Assembly (NCBI RefSeq): GCF_009827615.1
Contig: NZ_WTYU01000001.1
Coordinates: 48,501 to 112,500 of the forward strand
DNA: 64,000 nt
Reading direction: 5' to 3'
DNA from: Allopontixanthobacter confluentis
Lineage (GTDB): Bacteria; Pseudomonadota; Alphaproteobacteria; Sphingomonadales; Sphingomonadaceae
This document shows positions 8,273-18,465 of this stretch, piece after piece (position 1 is the first letter of the stretch; each line of letters opens with the position of its first letter). The notes beneath the pieces are model-generated. The model did not search any database and was not told the origin of the DNA. It saw only the letters and a list, made by a program, of their open reading frames with translations. The position numbers and the translations under genes are program-made.

Positions 8273-8357
8273 GACAGGACCATCTTCACCCGGCCTTCCG
8301 CTGACAGGAGGGGGCGGTCCTTACCCATGGCGTGACCTGCGACCCCACGCCAAGCCT

Positions 8358-8391
8358 GCCCTCTGGTCCCACGGGATCAGGGGGCTTTTTT
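8358..8391 (+). terminator. rho-independent terminator after hsp20
   Basis: GCCCTCTG (8358-8365) pairs with CAGGGGGC (8378-8385), all eight positions with one G-U pair. An inner TCCC/GGGA stem and six T residues (8386-8391) follow the classic form. Confidence 0.88.
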
Positions 8392-8409
8392 GTTGAGGGA
8401 TACGGGCTT

Positions 8410-8426
8410 CTGCGTAATGTGCGCAG
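8410..8426. promoter_or_regulatory. CTGCG...CGCAG inverted repeat upstream of the metallo-hydrolase gene
   Basis: CTGCGTAATGTGCGCAG has five-base arms (CTGCG/CGCAG) and ends 54 bp before the start codon at 8481. It includes GCGTAA, a weak resemblance to the island motif. Its function is unknown. Confidence 0.3.
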
Positions 8427-8480
8427 CCCCATGATGATTGACGGTGGCTGACCACAAACCCGCCCCGGAAGGAGAGATTG

Positions 8481-9410
8481 ATGGCTGATGACAAACATCT
8501 GCACGCGGCCAGGGTTCACGTCGAAGCGGTGCTTCAGGGTGAACAGCCGCCGCCGGTGGTCAAAACATTTTTCGACGAGCCGACTTTTACCGCAAGCTAT
8601 GTGCTGCATGACCCTGCCACAAGCCGCGCGGCTATCGTCGATCCGGTGCTGGATTTCGATCAGCCTTCGGGCCGCACCGCAACTGCATCGGCGGACAGGA
8701 TTGCGGCCTATGTCCGCAGCCAGGGCCTGACTGTGGACTGGCTGCTGGAAACGCATGCCCATGCAGACCATCTTTCTGCCGCCCCGCATTTGCAGAAGGA
8801 ACTGGGCGGCCAGTTGGTCATCGGGCGGGAAATCATCACCGTTCAGACGGTGTTTGGCGGGATTTTCAACGAAGGCCCCGAATTTGCCCGTGATGGTTCG
8901 CAATTTGACCGTTTGCTGGATGATGGGGATTGCCTGATGATGGGCACCATCGCTATTACCGCGCTGCATGTGCCCGGCCACACACCGGCGGACATGGCCT
9001 ATATTGCCGGGGATGCCGCCTTTGTCGGCGACACGATTTTCATGCCGGATTACGGCACGGCGCGGGCGGATTTTCCCGGCGGGGATGCCGCCACGCTGTA
9101 CCGGTCCATCCAGCGGCTGATGGGACTGCCCGGCGCGACACGCGTGTTTCTGTGCCATGATTACAAGGCTGCCGGGCGTGATGAATTTGTGTGGGAAACA
9201 ACCATTGCCGCGCAGAAAACGGGTAATGTCCATGTGCATGAAGGTGTGACCGAGGCGGAATTTACGGCCATGCGCCAGGCCCGCGATGCCACGCTTGCCG
9301 TGCCGCGCCTGATCCTGCCGTCCATCCAGGTGAACATCAGGGGAGGGCATTTCCCGCCAGCAGAGGCCAATGGCACGCATTATCTGAAACTGCCGCTCAA
9401 CATTCTGTAG
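8481..9410 (+). CDS. Blh/ETHE1-like metallo-beta-lactamase-fold persulfide dioxygenase
   Basis: This 309-residue soluble protein has the metal motif ETHAHADHLSAAP, followed by HVPGHTPADMAY, FVGDTIF and FLCHDY, giving the His and Asp ligands expected of an ETHE1/Blh iron dioxygenase. These enzymes oxidise glutathione persulfide to sulfite in sulfide detoxification. The ATG at 8481 has GGAGAG upstream; an in-frame TTG at 8478 is less likely. The DUF442 partner, fused to this domain in many Blh proteins, is a separate gene 100 bp downstream. A general hydrolase role cannot be excluded. Confidence 0.85.
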   Translation: MADDKHLHAARVHVEAVLQGEQPPPVVKTFFDEPTFTASYVLHDPATSRAAIVDPVLDFDQPSGRTATASADRIAAYVRSQGLTVDWLLETHAHADHLSAAPHLQKELGGQLVIGREIITVQTVFGGIFNEGPEFARDGSQFDRLLDDGDCLMMGTIAITALHVPGHTPADMAYIAGDAAFVGDTIFMPDYGTARADFPGGDAATLYRSIQRLMGLPGATRVFLCHDYKAAGRDEFVWETTIAAQKTGNVHVHEGVTEAEFTAMRQARDATLAVPRLILPSIQVNIRGGHFPPAEANGTHYLKLPLNIL

Positions 9411-9510
9411 CGGCGGACGTGCGCGATCATTATATTCCGATCGGGCAGGCACAGCTGGCGTCAGGGTTCTGGCAAGGCTGTTACCGGCAAATTTGACAAG
9501 CGAGGAACTG

Positions 9511-9873
9511 ATGATGGAACTGAACCAAATTACTCCTGATTTTGCTGCGACAGGGCAGCTTGGCGTGGACGATCTGGCGCAGGCCGCAGCGCTTGGCTTC
9601 AGGACAATCGTGGACAATCGGCCAGATGGCGAAGCGCCGGACATGCCATCTTCTGCCGAAATGGAAGCAGCCGCCCACAAGCTCGGCTTGGGTTTTGCCT
9701 ATATCCCGATTGTGCCTGGCCAGTTGAGCGATCACGAAGCGCTGGAATTGCGGCAAGTGCTGGCCACCATGCAAGGGCCAGTGCTGGGCTATTGCCGCAG
9801 CGGCGCGCGGACGGCATCGCTGTGGCAGAAATATTGCGAATTGCCCGCCGAACCGCCGTTGATTGGCGACTGA
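9511..9873 (+). CDS. DUF442 / TIGR01244-type sulfur transferase-phosphatase-like protein
   Basis: The 120-residue protein has a cysteine phosphatase-like loop CRSGARTA near residue 95 and an N-terminal QITPDFAATGQLGVDDL segment typical of DUF442. The domain is often fused to the Blh dioxygenase encoded just upstream, so the two products probably act together on persulfide or thiosulfate sulfur. The start is ATG 9511 or ATG 9514, both behind GAGG; I used 9511. Confidence 0.85.
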   Translation: MMELNQITPDFAATGQLGVDDLAQAAALGFRTIVDNRPDGEAPDMPSSAEMEAAAHKLGLGFAYIPIVPGQLSDHEALELRQVLATMQGPVLGYCRSGARTASLWQKYCELPAEPPLIGD

Positions 9874-9921
9874 TCGCCCGATCATTTTGCGCTTTGCCAT
9901 TCAGCCAGGGAAGGGCCGCTG

Positions 9922-10626
9922 TTGAGCAGGTTGCACGATCATCCCGAATTGCATGTGTCCGGCAGGATCGGCTGGCTGCGCGCTGCGGTGCTGGGCGCCA
10001 ATGACGGGATAGTTTCCACCGCCAGCCTGATTGTGGGCGTGGCAGCAACCCAGCCGACCGGCAATGCCGTCATTGTGGCCGGCGTTGCGGCGTTGTTTGC
10101 TGGCGCCATGTCCATGGCGGCGGGTGAATATGTCTCGGTCAGCACGCAGGCCGACACCGAACGTGCAGAATTGGCGCGGGAGGCGGCAGAACAGGTAGAC
10201 CAGCCCGAATTCGAGCGGGAGGAGCTGGTGCAGATTTACCAGCGCCGCGGCGTTGACCGCGCCACGGCCGAGGCAGTGGCCGACCAGATGATGGCACAAG
10301 ACGCGCTTGGCACCCATGCGCGGGACGAATTGGGGCTGACCCATGCCGCCGCCGCCCGCCCGCTGGAGGCGGCCCTGGCATCCGCGCTGACTTTCACCGC
10401 AGGTGCATCCGCGCCGCTGCTGGTGGCGTGGCTTGCCCCGCCGGCCTTGGTGGTGGCTGCCGTGGCGATGTCTTCGATTGGATGCCTGGCGCTGCTGGGC
10501 GCACTTGGCGCGTGGGCAGGCGGGGCACCAGTGGCCCCTTCCGTCATGAGAGTGACGTTCTGGGGCGTGCTGGCGATGATTGTCACCTATGGCATCGGCC
10601 ATCTTTTCGGGGCGACTGTGGCCTGA
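9922..10626 (+). CDS. VIT1/CCC1 family iron or manganese transporter
   Basis: The predicted 234-residue membrane protein has the family signature LGANDGIVSTASLIVGVA near residues 25-42, a second helix with GAMSMAAGEYVSVSTQ, a charged cytosolic loop (about 70-145) rich in Glu and Asp, and three C-terminal helices. Relatives move Fe2+ or Mn2+ across membranes. The only plausible start is TTG at 9922 behind GGAAGG. Expression beside sulfur and low-oxygen genes suggests metal handling under stress (inference). Confidence 0.85.
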   Translation: MSRLHDHPELHVSGRIGWLRAAVLGANDGIVSTASLIVGVAATQPTGNAVIVAGVAALFAGAMSMAAGEYVSVSTQADTERAELAREAAEQVDQPEFEREELVQIYQRRGVDRATAEAVADQMMAQDALGTHARDELGLTHAAAARPLEAALASALTFTAGASAPLLVAWLAPPALVVAAVAMSSIGCLALLGALGAWAGGAPVAPSVMRVTFWGVLAMIVTYGIGHLFGATVA

Positions 10627-10627
10627 T

Positions 10628-10665
10628 GCCATCATCCGGGCGGGCAGCGCCGCGCCATCATCCGG
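10628..10665. repeat. 12-bp direct repeat in the spacer before the host-attachment gene
   Basis: GCCATCATCCGG occurs at 10628-10639 and again at 10654-10665, 26 bp apart centre to centre. The first copy begins at the end of the VIT1 gene. It could be a tandem operator. Confidence 0.5.
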
Positions 10666-10760
10666 ATATGTCCCTATATTGCCGCCTGCCGATAGGCTCC
10701 ATTGTTTGCCAGACGCAGCCAGTTTTCTGGCCCTGCGCGAGACAGACGGAGCAAAATCCC

Positions 10761-11198
10761 ATGATACTCAAACACGGCACTACCCTGCTGGTGGCAGACG
10801 GGTCGCACATGATGGTCCTGCAAAACCGGGGCGATACGGTTGCGCCCGACCTTGCCGTGGTTGAACACCGCGCCATCGACAGCGAAGCGAACCGCGAAAT
10901 CCTGTCAGATGCGCCCGGCGTGTCCTTTTCCAGCATGGGTTACGGCCATGACACGCACGGCCAGACAGACGCGCATCAGCAACGCGAAGACCGCTTTATT
11001 GCAGAAGCGGTCTCTGCCTTGGCAAAGACCGCCAATGGCAACGATGGTGAAGTCATCATCGTGGCCCCGCCCACGGCGCTTGGCGTGCTGCGCGCGCATA
11101 TCAAACCGGCGCTGAAAAAACGGGTCATTGCAGAAATTGCCAAGGATCTGACCAACCATCCGGTCGATGAAATTGCCCGTCTGGTGCAGGAATACTGA
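10761..11198 (+). CDS. host-attachment family protein (PF10116-like)
   Basis: The 145-residue protein begins with TTLLVADGSHMMVLQNRGD and has the central EDRFIAEAVSAL helix, followed by VIIVAPPTALGVLR and the C-terminal DLTNHPVDEIARLV. This is the layout of proteins annotated as 'required for attachment to host cells', which belong to the eRF1-like baeRF group. Biochemical function is not established; relatives are common in stress islands. The ATG at 10761 has GGAG upstream. Confidence 0.8.
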   Translation: MILKHGTTLLVADGSHMMVLQNRGDTVAPDLAVVEHRAIDSEANREILSDAPGVSFSSMGYGHDTHGQTDAHQQREDRFIAEAVSALAKTANGNDGEVIIVAPPTALGVLRAHIKPALKKRVIAEIAKDLTNHPVDEIARLVQEY

Positions 11199-11209
11199 CC
11201 GGTATGGCC

Positions 11210-11242
11210 TGCGGTGCGCCGCAAAATTTGCGCCGCACCGCA
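11210..11242. terminator. large hairpin between convergent genes
   Basis: TGCGGTGCG (11210-11218) and CGCACCGCA (11234-11242) pair perfectly. After one C-C mismatch, CGCAAA (11220-11225) pairs with TTTGCG (11227-11232). It lies between the ends of the host-attachment and SDR genes and probably stops transcription both ways; no long T run follows. Confidence 0.7.
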
Positions 11243-11279
11243 ACTTTCTGGAAATTTATCTGCCAAAGTATTTTTCGGC

Positions 11280-12044
11280 CTATTTAGCAGTCCACCCGCC
11301 ATCCACCGCCAATGCATGGCCGGTGGTGAAACTTGCGCCGGCACTGCACAGCCACAGGACTGCTTCGGCAATTTCTTCGGGCCGGCCAATCCGGCCCATG
11401 GGTTCAGTCGCGATCATCTGTTGCCGCCCGTCCGGTGATGTTGCCATGAACCGTTCGAGCATGGGCGTTTCGATTGCGCCGGGACAAATGGCATTGATGC
11501 GGATGTTGCGCGCGGCATATTCCAGCGCGGCAGCCTTGGTCAGGCCAACTACCCCGTGTTTGGCCGCGACATAAGCGGGGATGCCCGCCAGCCCGACCAG
11601 CCCGGCCACCGATGCGCAATTGACAATCGCGCCACCTGTATCTTCTGTCACCATGTGCTTTAATTCTTCGCGCATGCACAGCCAGAGGCCGCGCAGGTTG
11701 ATATTCATCACGCGGTCCCAATTGGCGGTGGTACACGCGCCCGTTTCTGCGGTTTCCCCCTCGATCCCGGCATTGTTGAAAGCAGCGTCGATCCGGCCAA
11801 AACGGGCAATGATGCGCTGTATCGTGTCTGTGACCGCGCGTTCATCTGCGACATCGCAGCTATAGAAGGCGCACTCCGTGCCTGCCGCCGTCAATTCACC
11901 TGCCAGCTTAGTGCCGCCTGCTTCGTCCTGGTCCACCAGGGCCAGAGCATGGCCATGCTGCGCAAACAGCCGTGCTGTGGCCTCGCCGATGCCCGAACTC
12001 GCGCCGGTCACCAGCGCCACTTTTTTTCCGACTTCCTGCGTCAT
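11280..12044 (-). CDS. short-chain dehydrogenase/reductase
   Basis: The 254-residue classical SDR has the cofactor motif TGASSGIG near residue 14, NNAG near residue 90, a catalytic Ser in NCASVAG, Tyr/Lys in YVAAKHG and the PG motif [10 protein letters not shown]. Asp in the ALVDQDE segment suggests NAD(H) preference. The substrate is not predictable. The start at 12044 has AAGGTG upstream. An 87-bp gap from the ACP gene containing a FixJ-box-like site suggests its own promoter. Confidence 0.92.
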   Translation of the reverse strand: MTQEVGKKVALVTGASSGIGEATARLFAQHGHALALVDQDEAGGTKLAGELTAAGTECAFYSCDVADERAVTDTIQRIIARFGRIDAAFNNAGIEGETAETGACTTANWDRVMNINLRGLWLCMREELKHMVTEDTGGAIVNCASVAGLVGLAGIPAYVAAKHGVVGLTKAAALEYAARNIRINAICPGAIETPMLERFMATSPDGRQQMIATEPMGRIGRPEEIAEAVLWLCSAGASFTTGHALAVDGGWTAK

Positions 12045-12110
12045 TGCGCGCACCTTTGCTGTGTGTGTTGCCTCGCGGCCAATCCTACAGGCGGCCTGCC
12101 ACCTACTTCA

Positions 12111-12125
12111 TTACGCAATTGTCCC
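12111..12125 (+). promoter_or_regulatory. FixJ-box-like site upstream of the SDR gene
   Basis: TTACGCAATTGTCCC lies 67-81 bp upstream of the SDR start and just before the end of the ACP gene. It shares TTACGCAA and TCC with the sites at 5344 and 26529. Confidence 0.45.
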
Positions 12126-12131
12126 AATGGA

Positions 12132-12383
12132 TCAGCGCGGCGCCAGGCGGCTTTGAAGATAGTCGGTCCCGCTGCCCAATGTGGTCAGCCGCGCTGCATC
12201 AGCATCGGGAATGTCAAACCCCAGGCGCTGGCTCAGGGCGACCACGAGGTTGAAAATATCCATGGAATCAAGATCCAGCGCCTCACGCAGATCTTCTGTG
12301 TCACTGATGGCCACGCCTTCGGTTTCCGGCGCGATCTGGCTGATTTCGTGCAGGATTATCTGGCGCAGATCCTCCCTTGTCAT
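12132..12383 (-). CDS. stand-alone acyl carrier protein in a 2-oxoacid dehydrogenase operon
   Basis: The 83-residue acidic protein has a carrier-protein fold with LREALDLDSMDIFNLV around residue 40, where the Ser of DSMD would carry 4'-phosphopantetheine. The start overlaps the E2 stop by four bases (ATGA), so it is coupled to the dehydrogenase operon. It differs from a housekeeping AcpP (which usually has GADSLD) and is not beside fatty acid genes. The acyl group and partner are unknown; E2 and the acyl-CoA synthetase of the same operon are the obvious candidates. Confidence 0.85.
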   Translation of the reverse strand: MTREDLRQIILHEISQIAPETEGVAISDTEDLREALDLDSMDIFNLVVALSQRLGFDIPDADAARLTTLGSGTDYLQSRLAPR

Positions 12384-13582
12384 AACCCCTCCGGCCTGTT
12401 CAGCAATTCTGCAATCCGGCGCAGCAGTAATGCGCCGCGGTGCCCGTCATTGGCGCGGTGGTCGGCGCCAATCGTCGCTGTCATCACGGGCCGCACTGCC
12501 AGTGCATCCCCCACAGGCCAGGCGTGCTGGCTGACGCTGCCAAAGCCGATAATTGCCACTTGCGGCGGATAGATAATCGGCAGCAGCATATCCACGCCCC
12601 GGTCACCCAAGCTCGAAACAGTCACGGTCGGGTCGCTCACCTCGGACGAGCGAAAGCCGCCTTTGCGAACGCGGCTGACCAGATCGCGCATTTGCACCAT
12701 CAGTTCTGGCAGCGCGATCGAGTCGGTATGGTGGATGGCAGGCGCGGCCAATCCGCCGCCGCGCATGGCGATGGCCATTCCCATGTGGATGGCGCTGCTG
12801 GGGGTAAAGCCGCCGGTGCCGTAAAACCCGTTGAATTCGGGAAATTCCCGCAATGCGAGCGCTGCCGCTTTCACTGTCAGCGCACCCATCAGCAGGCGCT
12901 CTGCCGGCGGATGGTTCGCATTATAGCGGCCCAGCCATGCAGCAGCGGCGGTTACATCAAAACTATGCGCCAGATAATAATGCGGAATATCCCGCTTTGA
13001 CCGGGACATGGCGGCAGCAATGGCGCGGCGCATGGGATCAAGATCAGCTACGGTTTCACGGACAAGGGGGCTGCCCACTTCTGCCTGCTCGACATCATCG
13101 CGCACTATTGCCCCGTCAGGTCCGCTGCCCGCAACCGATGCAAGGTCGATATTTTTCTCCCGGGCCAGATCCCGCGCAGCAGGGGATGCCCGCAAAACCT
13201 CGCCTGGAGGCAGAAGGGGCGCAGGTGAAGCAGGCGGCACAACAGGGGGCGCGACAGGCGGCATGACAGGCTGGGCGACAGGTTCGCGCGCAGCCGCTTC
13301 GTCAGGTGCCGCAGGAACGGCAGGTTCTTCTGTCGGCGGCAGGTCTTCGTTACTGGCAATCCGCGCAAGCGGGGTGCCGACCGGCACTTTCTCACCCGGC
13401 TGCACCAGCAACTGCGCGATCTTGCCATCTTCGAAAACCTCTACTTCGATTGCGCCCTTGTCCGTTTCCACCACCGCGATAATATCGCCGCGCTGCACCG
13501 TTTCACCCGGCTTTTTCAGCCATTCGACCAGGGTTCCTGCCTCCATATCGGCGCCCAGTGATGGCATGGAAAACGTGCCCAT
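12380..13582 (-). CDS. 2-oxoacid dehydrogenase E2 (dihydrolipoamide acyltransferase)
   Basis: The 400-residue protein has one lipoyl domain (1-78; Lys in ETDKGAIEV), a Pro/Ala-rich linker (about 85-125), a peripheral subunit-binding domain ([19 protein letters not shown], about 130-165) and a catalytic domain with [11 protein letters not shown] near residue 375, the His/Asp active-site motif. It transfers acyl groups from the lipoyl arm to CoA. It sits two bases after E1beta. No E3 gene is seen in the window, so E3 must be shared. Confidence 0.95.
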   Translation of the reverse strand: MGTFSMPSLGADMEAGTLVEWLKKPGETVQRGDIIAVVETDKGAIEVEVFEDGKIAQLLVQPGEKVPVGTPLARIASNEDLPPTEEPAVPAAPDEAAAREPVAQPVMPPVAPPVVPPASPAPLLPPGEVLRASPAARDLAREKNIDLASVAGSGPDGAIVRDDVEQAEVGSPLVRETVADLDPMRRAIAAAMSRSKRDIPHYYLAHSFDVTAAAAWLGRYNANHPPAERLLMGALTVKAAALALREFPEFNGFYGTGGFTPSSAIHMGMAIAMRGGGLAAPAIHHTDSIALPELMVQMRDLVSRVRKGGFRSSEVSDPTVTVSSLGDRGVDMLLPIIYPPQVAIIGFGSVSQHAWPVGDALAVRPVMTATIGADHRANDGHRGALLLRRIAELLNRPEGL

Positions 13583-13584
13583 GG

Positions 13585-14559
13585 TCAGCGCCCCAGCACT
13601 GTGCGGGCGGCAGCGATGATGCCATCAACACTGGGCAAGGCGGCCATTTCCAGATGCTGGGCATAGGGAATTGGCACTTCGGCACTGCACAGGCGGGCCA
13701 GCGGCGCGTCCAGGTGCCAGAACCCCTGTTCGATCACCCGCGCCATGATTTCCGCTGAAATACTGCCTGACCGCCAGCCTTCATCCACGATGATGCAGCG
13801 CCGCGTTTTGGCGATGGTTGCCATGATCGCATCATCATCGAGCGGGCGCAGCACCCGCAGATCGAGCACTTCGGCGCTGATCCCCTCTGCTGCCATCTGT
13901 TCGGCTGCGGCCAGCGACTTGCCCAGCGATCCGCCATAGGTAATGAGGCTGATGTCGGTGCCGTGCCGGCGGATCGCTGCGTGGTCGATATCTGCTGCAA
14001 CCGGCCACTCAATCTCGGCAGTGTCGTTATACAGCAGCGCGTTTTCAAAAATCAGGACCGGATCGGGATCGGCCAGCGACGGGGCAATCATGCCGGCGGC
14101 ATCTTCGACTGTTGCCGGGGCCAGCACGCGAATGCCGGGAATATGGGCATACCACCCTTCCAGACTGTGCGAATGCTGCGCGCCAAGCTGGCGTCCGCCA
14201 CCCGTGGCCAGCCTGATCACCAGCGGGACATGGAACTGGCCGCCCGACATATGCCGGATGGTGGCAGCATTGTTCATGATCTGGTCGAGCGCCAGCAGCG
14301 AGAAATTACAAGTCATGATTTCGACGATGGGCCGCATCCCGCCCATTGCCGCGCCGATGCCCGCGCCGGTAAAACCGCTTTCCGACAAGGGCGTATCGCG
14401 GATGCGCTGCGGGCCGAATTCTTCCAGCAGCCCTTTTGAAACCGCATAGCATCCGCCATAATGGCCGACATCTTCGCCCATCAGGAAAACGCGGCTGTCT
14501 GCCTGCATCGCATCACGGATTGCGCCGCGCGCGGCTTCGCGGTAACTCATCAGGGTCAT
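13585..14559 (-). CDS. 2-oxoacid (pyruvate/acetoin-type) dehydrogenase E1 beta
   Basis: The 324-residue protein starts [18 protein letters not shown] and has [29 protein letters not shown] and the C-terminal transketolase segment [16 protein letters not shown]. The start at 14559 overlaps the E1alpha stop (ATGA); a start at 14610 would extend into E1alpha. With E1alpha it forms the ThDP-dependent decarboxylase. Confidence 0.95.
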   Translation of the reverse strand: MTLMSYREAARGAIRDAMQADSRVFLMGEDVGHYGGCYAVSKGLLEEFGPQRIRDTPLSESGFTGAGIGAAMGGMRPIVEIMTCNFSLLALDQIMNNAATIRHMSGGQFHVPLVIRLATGGGRQLGAQHSHSLEGWYAHIPGIRVLAPATVEDAAGMIAPSLADPDPVLIFENALLYNDTAEIEWPVAADIDHAAIRRHGTDISLITYGGSLGKSLAAAEQMAAEGISAEVLDLRVLRPLDDDAIMATIAKTRRCIIVDEGWRSGSISAEIMARVIEQGFWHLDAPLARLCSAEVPIPYAQHLEMAALPSVDGIIAAARTVLGR

Positions 14560-15544
14560 GGCTGCCGCTCCGCGCCCACGTGGCGCATCAGGTCTGCCAC
14601 AGGTTCCCATGTCCCCGCTTCTGCAAAGGCAACGGCCTCTGCCACTTCCTGTGCCACGATGGCTTCTATATCCTGCAAGTCCGCTTCGTGCAGTTCGCCG
14701 GCCTCAAGCGCCCATTGGGTAAAACGCCTGATGGGGCCTTTTTCGGTCCATTCTTCAACCTCGGCCTTGTCCCGATAAAGCTGCGGATCGAACATGGAGT
14801 GGGCGCGAAAACGGTAGGTCCGGCATTCCAGAAAATATGGCTTACCCGTTTCGCGGATGGCGGACGCTGCCTTGCGGGCTGCTGCTTCCACATTGACCAC
14901 ATTCATGCCATCCACCGCTTCGGACGCAATATTGTAGCTGGCTGCCTTGGCGCTGATATCTGTCTGGGATTCCGACAGATCCAGCGCAGTGCCCATGGCG
15001 TAAAGATTGTTTTCGCACACAAACAGCACTGGCAATTGCCACAATGCGGCAAGGTTCATGCTTTCATGAAATTCGCCTTCGGCCACTGCCCCTTCGCCGA
15101 AAAAGCAGGCCGTAACCCGTGCGCGTGACAGCATCGCATCTGCCAGCGCAAGGCCGGTCGCCACGGGCAGGCCGCCGCCCACAATGGCATTGCCGCCGTA
15201 AAAACGCGTTGCTGCATCGAACAGGTGCATCGAACCGCCCCGGCCCCTGCTGCACCCTTCCTGCTTGCCATACATTTCCGCCAGAATACGGCCGGCAGAA
15301 ACACCGCGCACCAGCGCATGGCCATGTTCGCGGTAAGTGGCGACGATGGCATCGTCAGGCAGCAAGGCCTGCATGACTCCCACCGCAACCGCTTCTTCGC
15401 CGATGTAGAGATGCAGAAATCCGCGGATTTTTTCCTGCGTATAAAGCTCTGCACATTTTTCCTCGAACCGGCGAATGCGGATCATCTGGTGCAGCAATTC
15501 GCGGCAATGCTGCCGGTCCAGCCGGACTTTTGGCGCGGGGCTGG

Positions 15545-15548
<4 letters not shown>
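14556..15548 (-). CDS. 2-oxoacid (pyruvate/acetoin-type) dehydrogenase E1 alpha
   Basis: The 330-residue ThDP enzyme has [14 protein letters not shown] near the N-terminus, GRGGSMH, the ThDP/Mg motif [15 protein letters not shown] and ENNLYAMGT, then the phosphorylation-loop-like [11 protein letters not shown]. This is the PDHA/AcoA pattern. It overlaps the synthetase stop by four bases. Sequence alone does not separate pyruvate from acetoin or branched-chain substrates. Confidence 0.95.
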
Positions 15549-17296
<1,748 letters not shown>

Positions 17297-17398
17297 TCGG
17301 CATTTCCCATCATGCAGCCTGGCTTTGGCCAGCAGTGATGGACGCGCGGTGTGGCGGAGTAATTAGGGGATGTTCCGAGGGCCGGCGCGGGCACCTGC

Positions 17399-17412
17399 GG
17401 TTATTTCCGTAA
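17399..17412 (-). promoter_or_regulatory. FixJ-box-like site between acyl-CoA synthetase and DUF2267 genes
   Basis: On the minus strand this reads TTACGGAAATAACC. It lies 103-116 bp before the synthetase start and 92-105 bp before the DUF2267 start, so it could serve either divergent operon. Confidence 0.45.
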
Positions 17413-17503
17413 TGCAGCGCATCGCTGCCGGGCCTAACTTCATTTCCATAAGGGCCAGTTCGCAGGCCAACAAAACGGGCGAAGTAGAGAGAGAGGCAAG
17501 GCG

Positions 17504-17947
17504 ATGAGCACCACCGGACTGGAAGTCTTCGACAGAACGCTTCATGCAACGCACATCTGGCTGGACGAGATCATGGAGAAGATCGGCCCTGACCGCGCCC
17601 TGGCGTGGAAGGTTCTTTCAACCGTGCTGCACAAATTGCGCGACCGTTTGCCACTGGAACTTGCCGCCCATCTGGGCGCACAATTGCCGCTGCTGGTGCG
17701 GGGCGCATATTACGATCAGTTCGACCCGACCAAAATGCCGGAAGACTGGCACAGTGCGGATGATTTCATCAAGCAGGTGGCAGCGCAGCTGACCGATACG
17801 CGCACAGTGGGTGCGCGCGATGCGATTGATGCGGTTTTCGGCGTGCTCGACCGGCATATTTCGGTGGGCCAGGTGGACAAGGTGTATCAGGCGCTGCCCA
17901 AGGGCATCCGTTCACTGTGGCTGGAACCTGAATCGCCCGGCCAATAG
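17504..17947 (+). CDS. DUF2267 protein
   Basis: The 147-residue soluble protein has the DUF2267 pattern: FDRTLHATHIWLDEI, a central LRDRLPLELAAHLGAQLPLLVRGAYYDQF and a C-terminal half-repeat AIDAVFGVLDRHISVGQVDKVYQALPKGIRSLW. The family resembles coiled helical PRC/Usp-associated proteins and is common in stress clusters; its biochemical role is unknown. The ATG follows AGAGGCAAGG. It is the first gene of a three-gene operon. Confidence 0.88.
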   Translation: MSTTGLEVFDRTLHATHIWLDEIMEKIGPDRALAWKVLSTVLHKLRDRLPLELAAHLGAQLPLLVRGAYYDQFDPTKMPEDWHSADDFIKQVAAQLTDTRTVGARDAIDAVFGVLDRHISVGQVDKVYQALPKGIRSLWLEPESPGQ

Positions 17948-17949
17948 GA

Positions 17950-18465
17950 ATGACGCAGCTTGCCCGCACGCCGGCCAGCATTCGCCGCCTGTTCCGAATG
18001 GTTGACCTTGCGCCCACGCCCCATGCCGACATTCTGGTGATGGGGCTTGGCCTGTGGCAGGTGCAGCGCGGGCGGCAGCTTGCCCCGCATGAAAACGACA
18101 TCGTGGCACATTGGCCGGCCCAATTGCGCGACAGCAGTTTTATCGCGCGTCCTCAGCCAGCGCATCCTCAGCAAACTGGGCCTGATCATAAGCGGCATCA
18201 GGATTATGGTTTCGACACGATTGGCCCCCGGGCCGCTGCATTGATCGGGGGGCAGGGCACGCTGTGCGCCATGGCGGACCGGCGGCTGGCCGTGCGGCTT
18301 CGGCATCTTTTGGCCATGGTGCTGGAGCGGGGCGAAGCGGCAGTGGTGGAATTTTCCGACCGTGGCAGGAATTTTGAAATTCTTGGCGCGCCGGTAACTG
18401 CTGGCAACGGCGATCCGGCGATTTTCTGCACGATTTCATGTGATTTTGTGCAGGCAAGGGGATGA
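17950..18465 (+). CDS. unknown protein in the DUF2267-kinase operon
   Basis: The predicted 171-residue protein starts two bases after DUF2267 and overlaps the kinase start by four bases (ATGA), so it is almost certainly translated. It contains ADILVMGLGLWQVQRG, GTLCAMADRRLAVRLRHLL and a Cys-containing tail (IFCTISCDF). There is no signal peptide or clear membrane helix. I do not recognise a family. Confidence 0.75.
   Translation: MTQLARTPASIRRLFRMVDLAPTPHADILVMGLGLWQVQRGRQLAPHENDIVAHWPAQLRDSSFIARPQPAHPQQTGPDHKRHQDYGFDTIGPRAAALIGGQGTLCAMADRRLAVRLRHLLAMVLERGEAAVVEFSDRGRNFEILGAPVTAGNGDPAIFCTISCDFVQARG

Noticed and set aside
8286..9680. 464-codon minus-strand frame
   Set aside because: It spans the dioxygenase gene, its spacer and part of DUF442 on the opposite strand, with a low-complexity composition and no motif.
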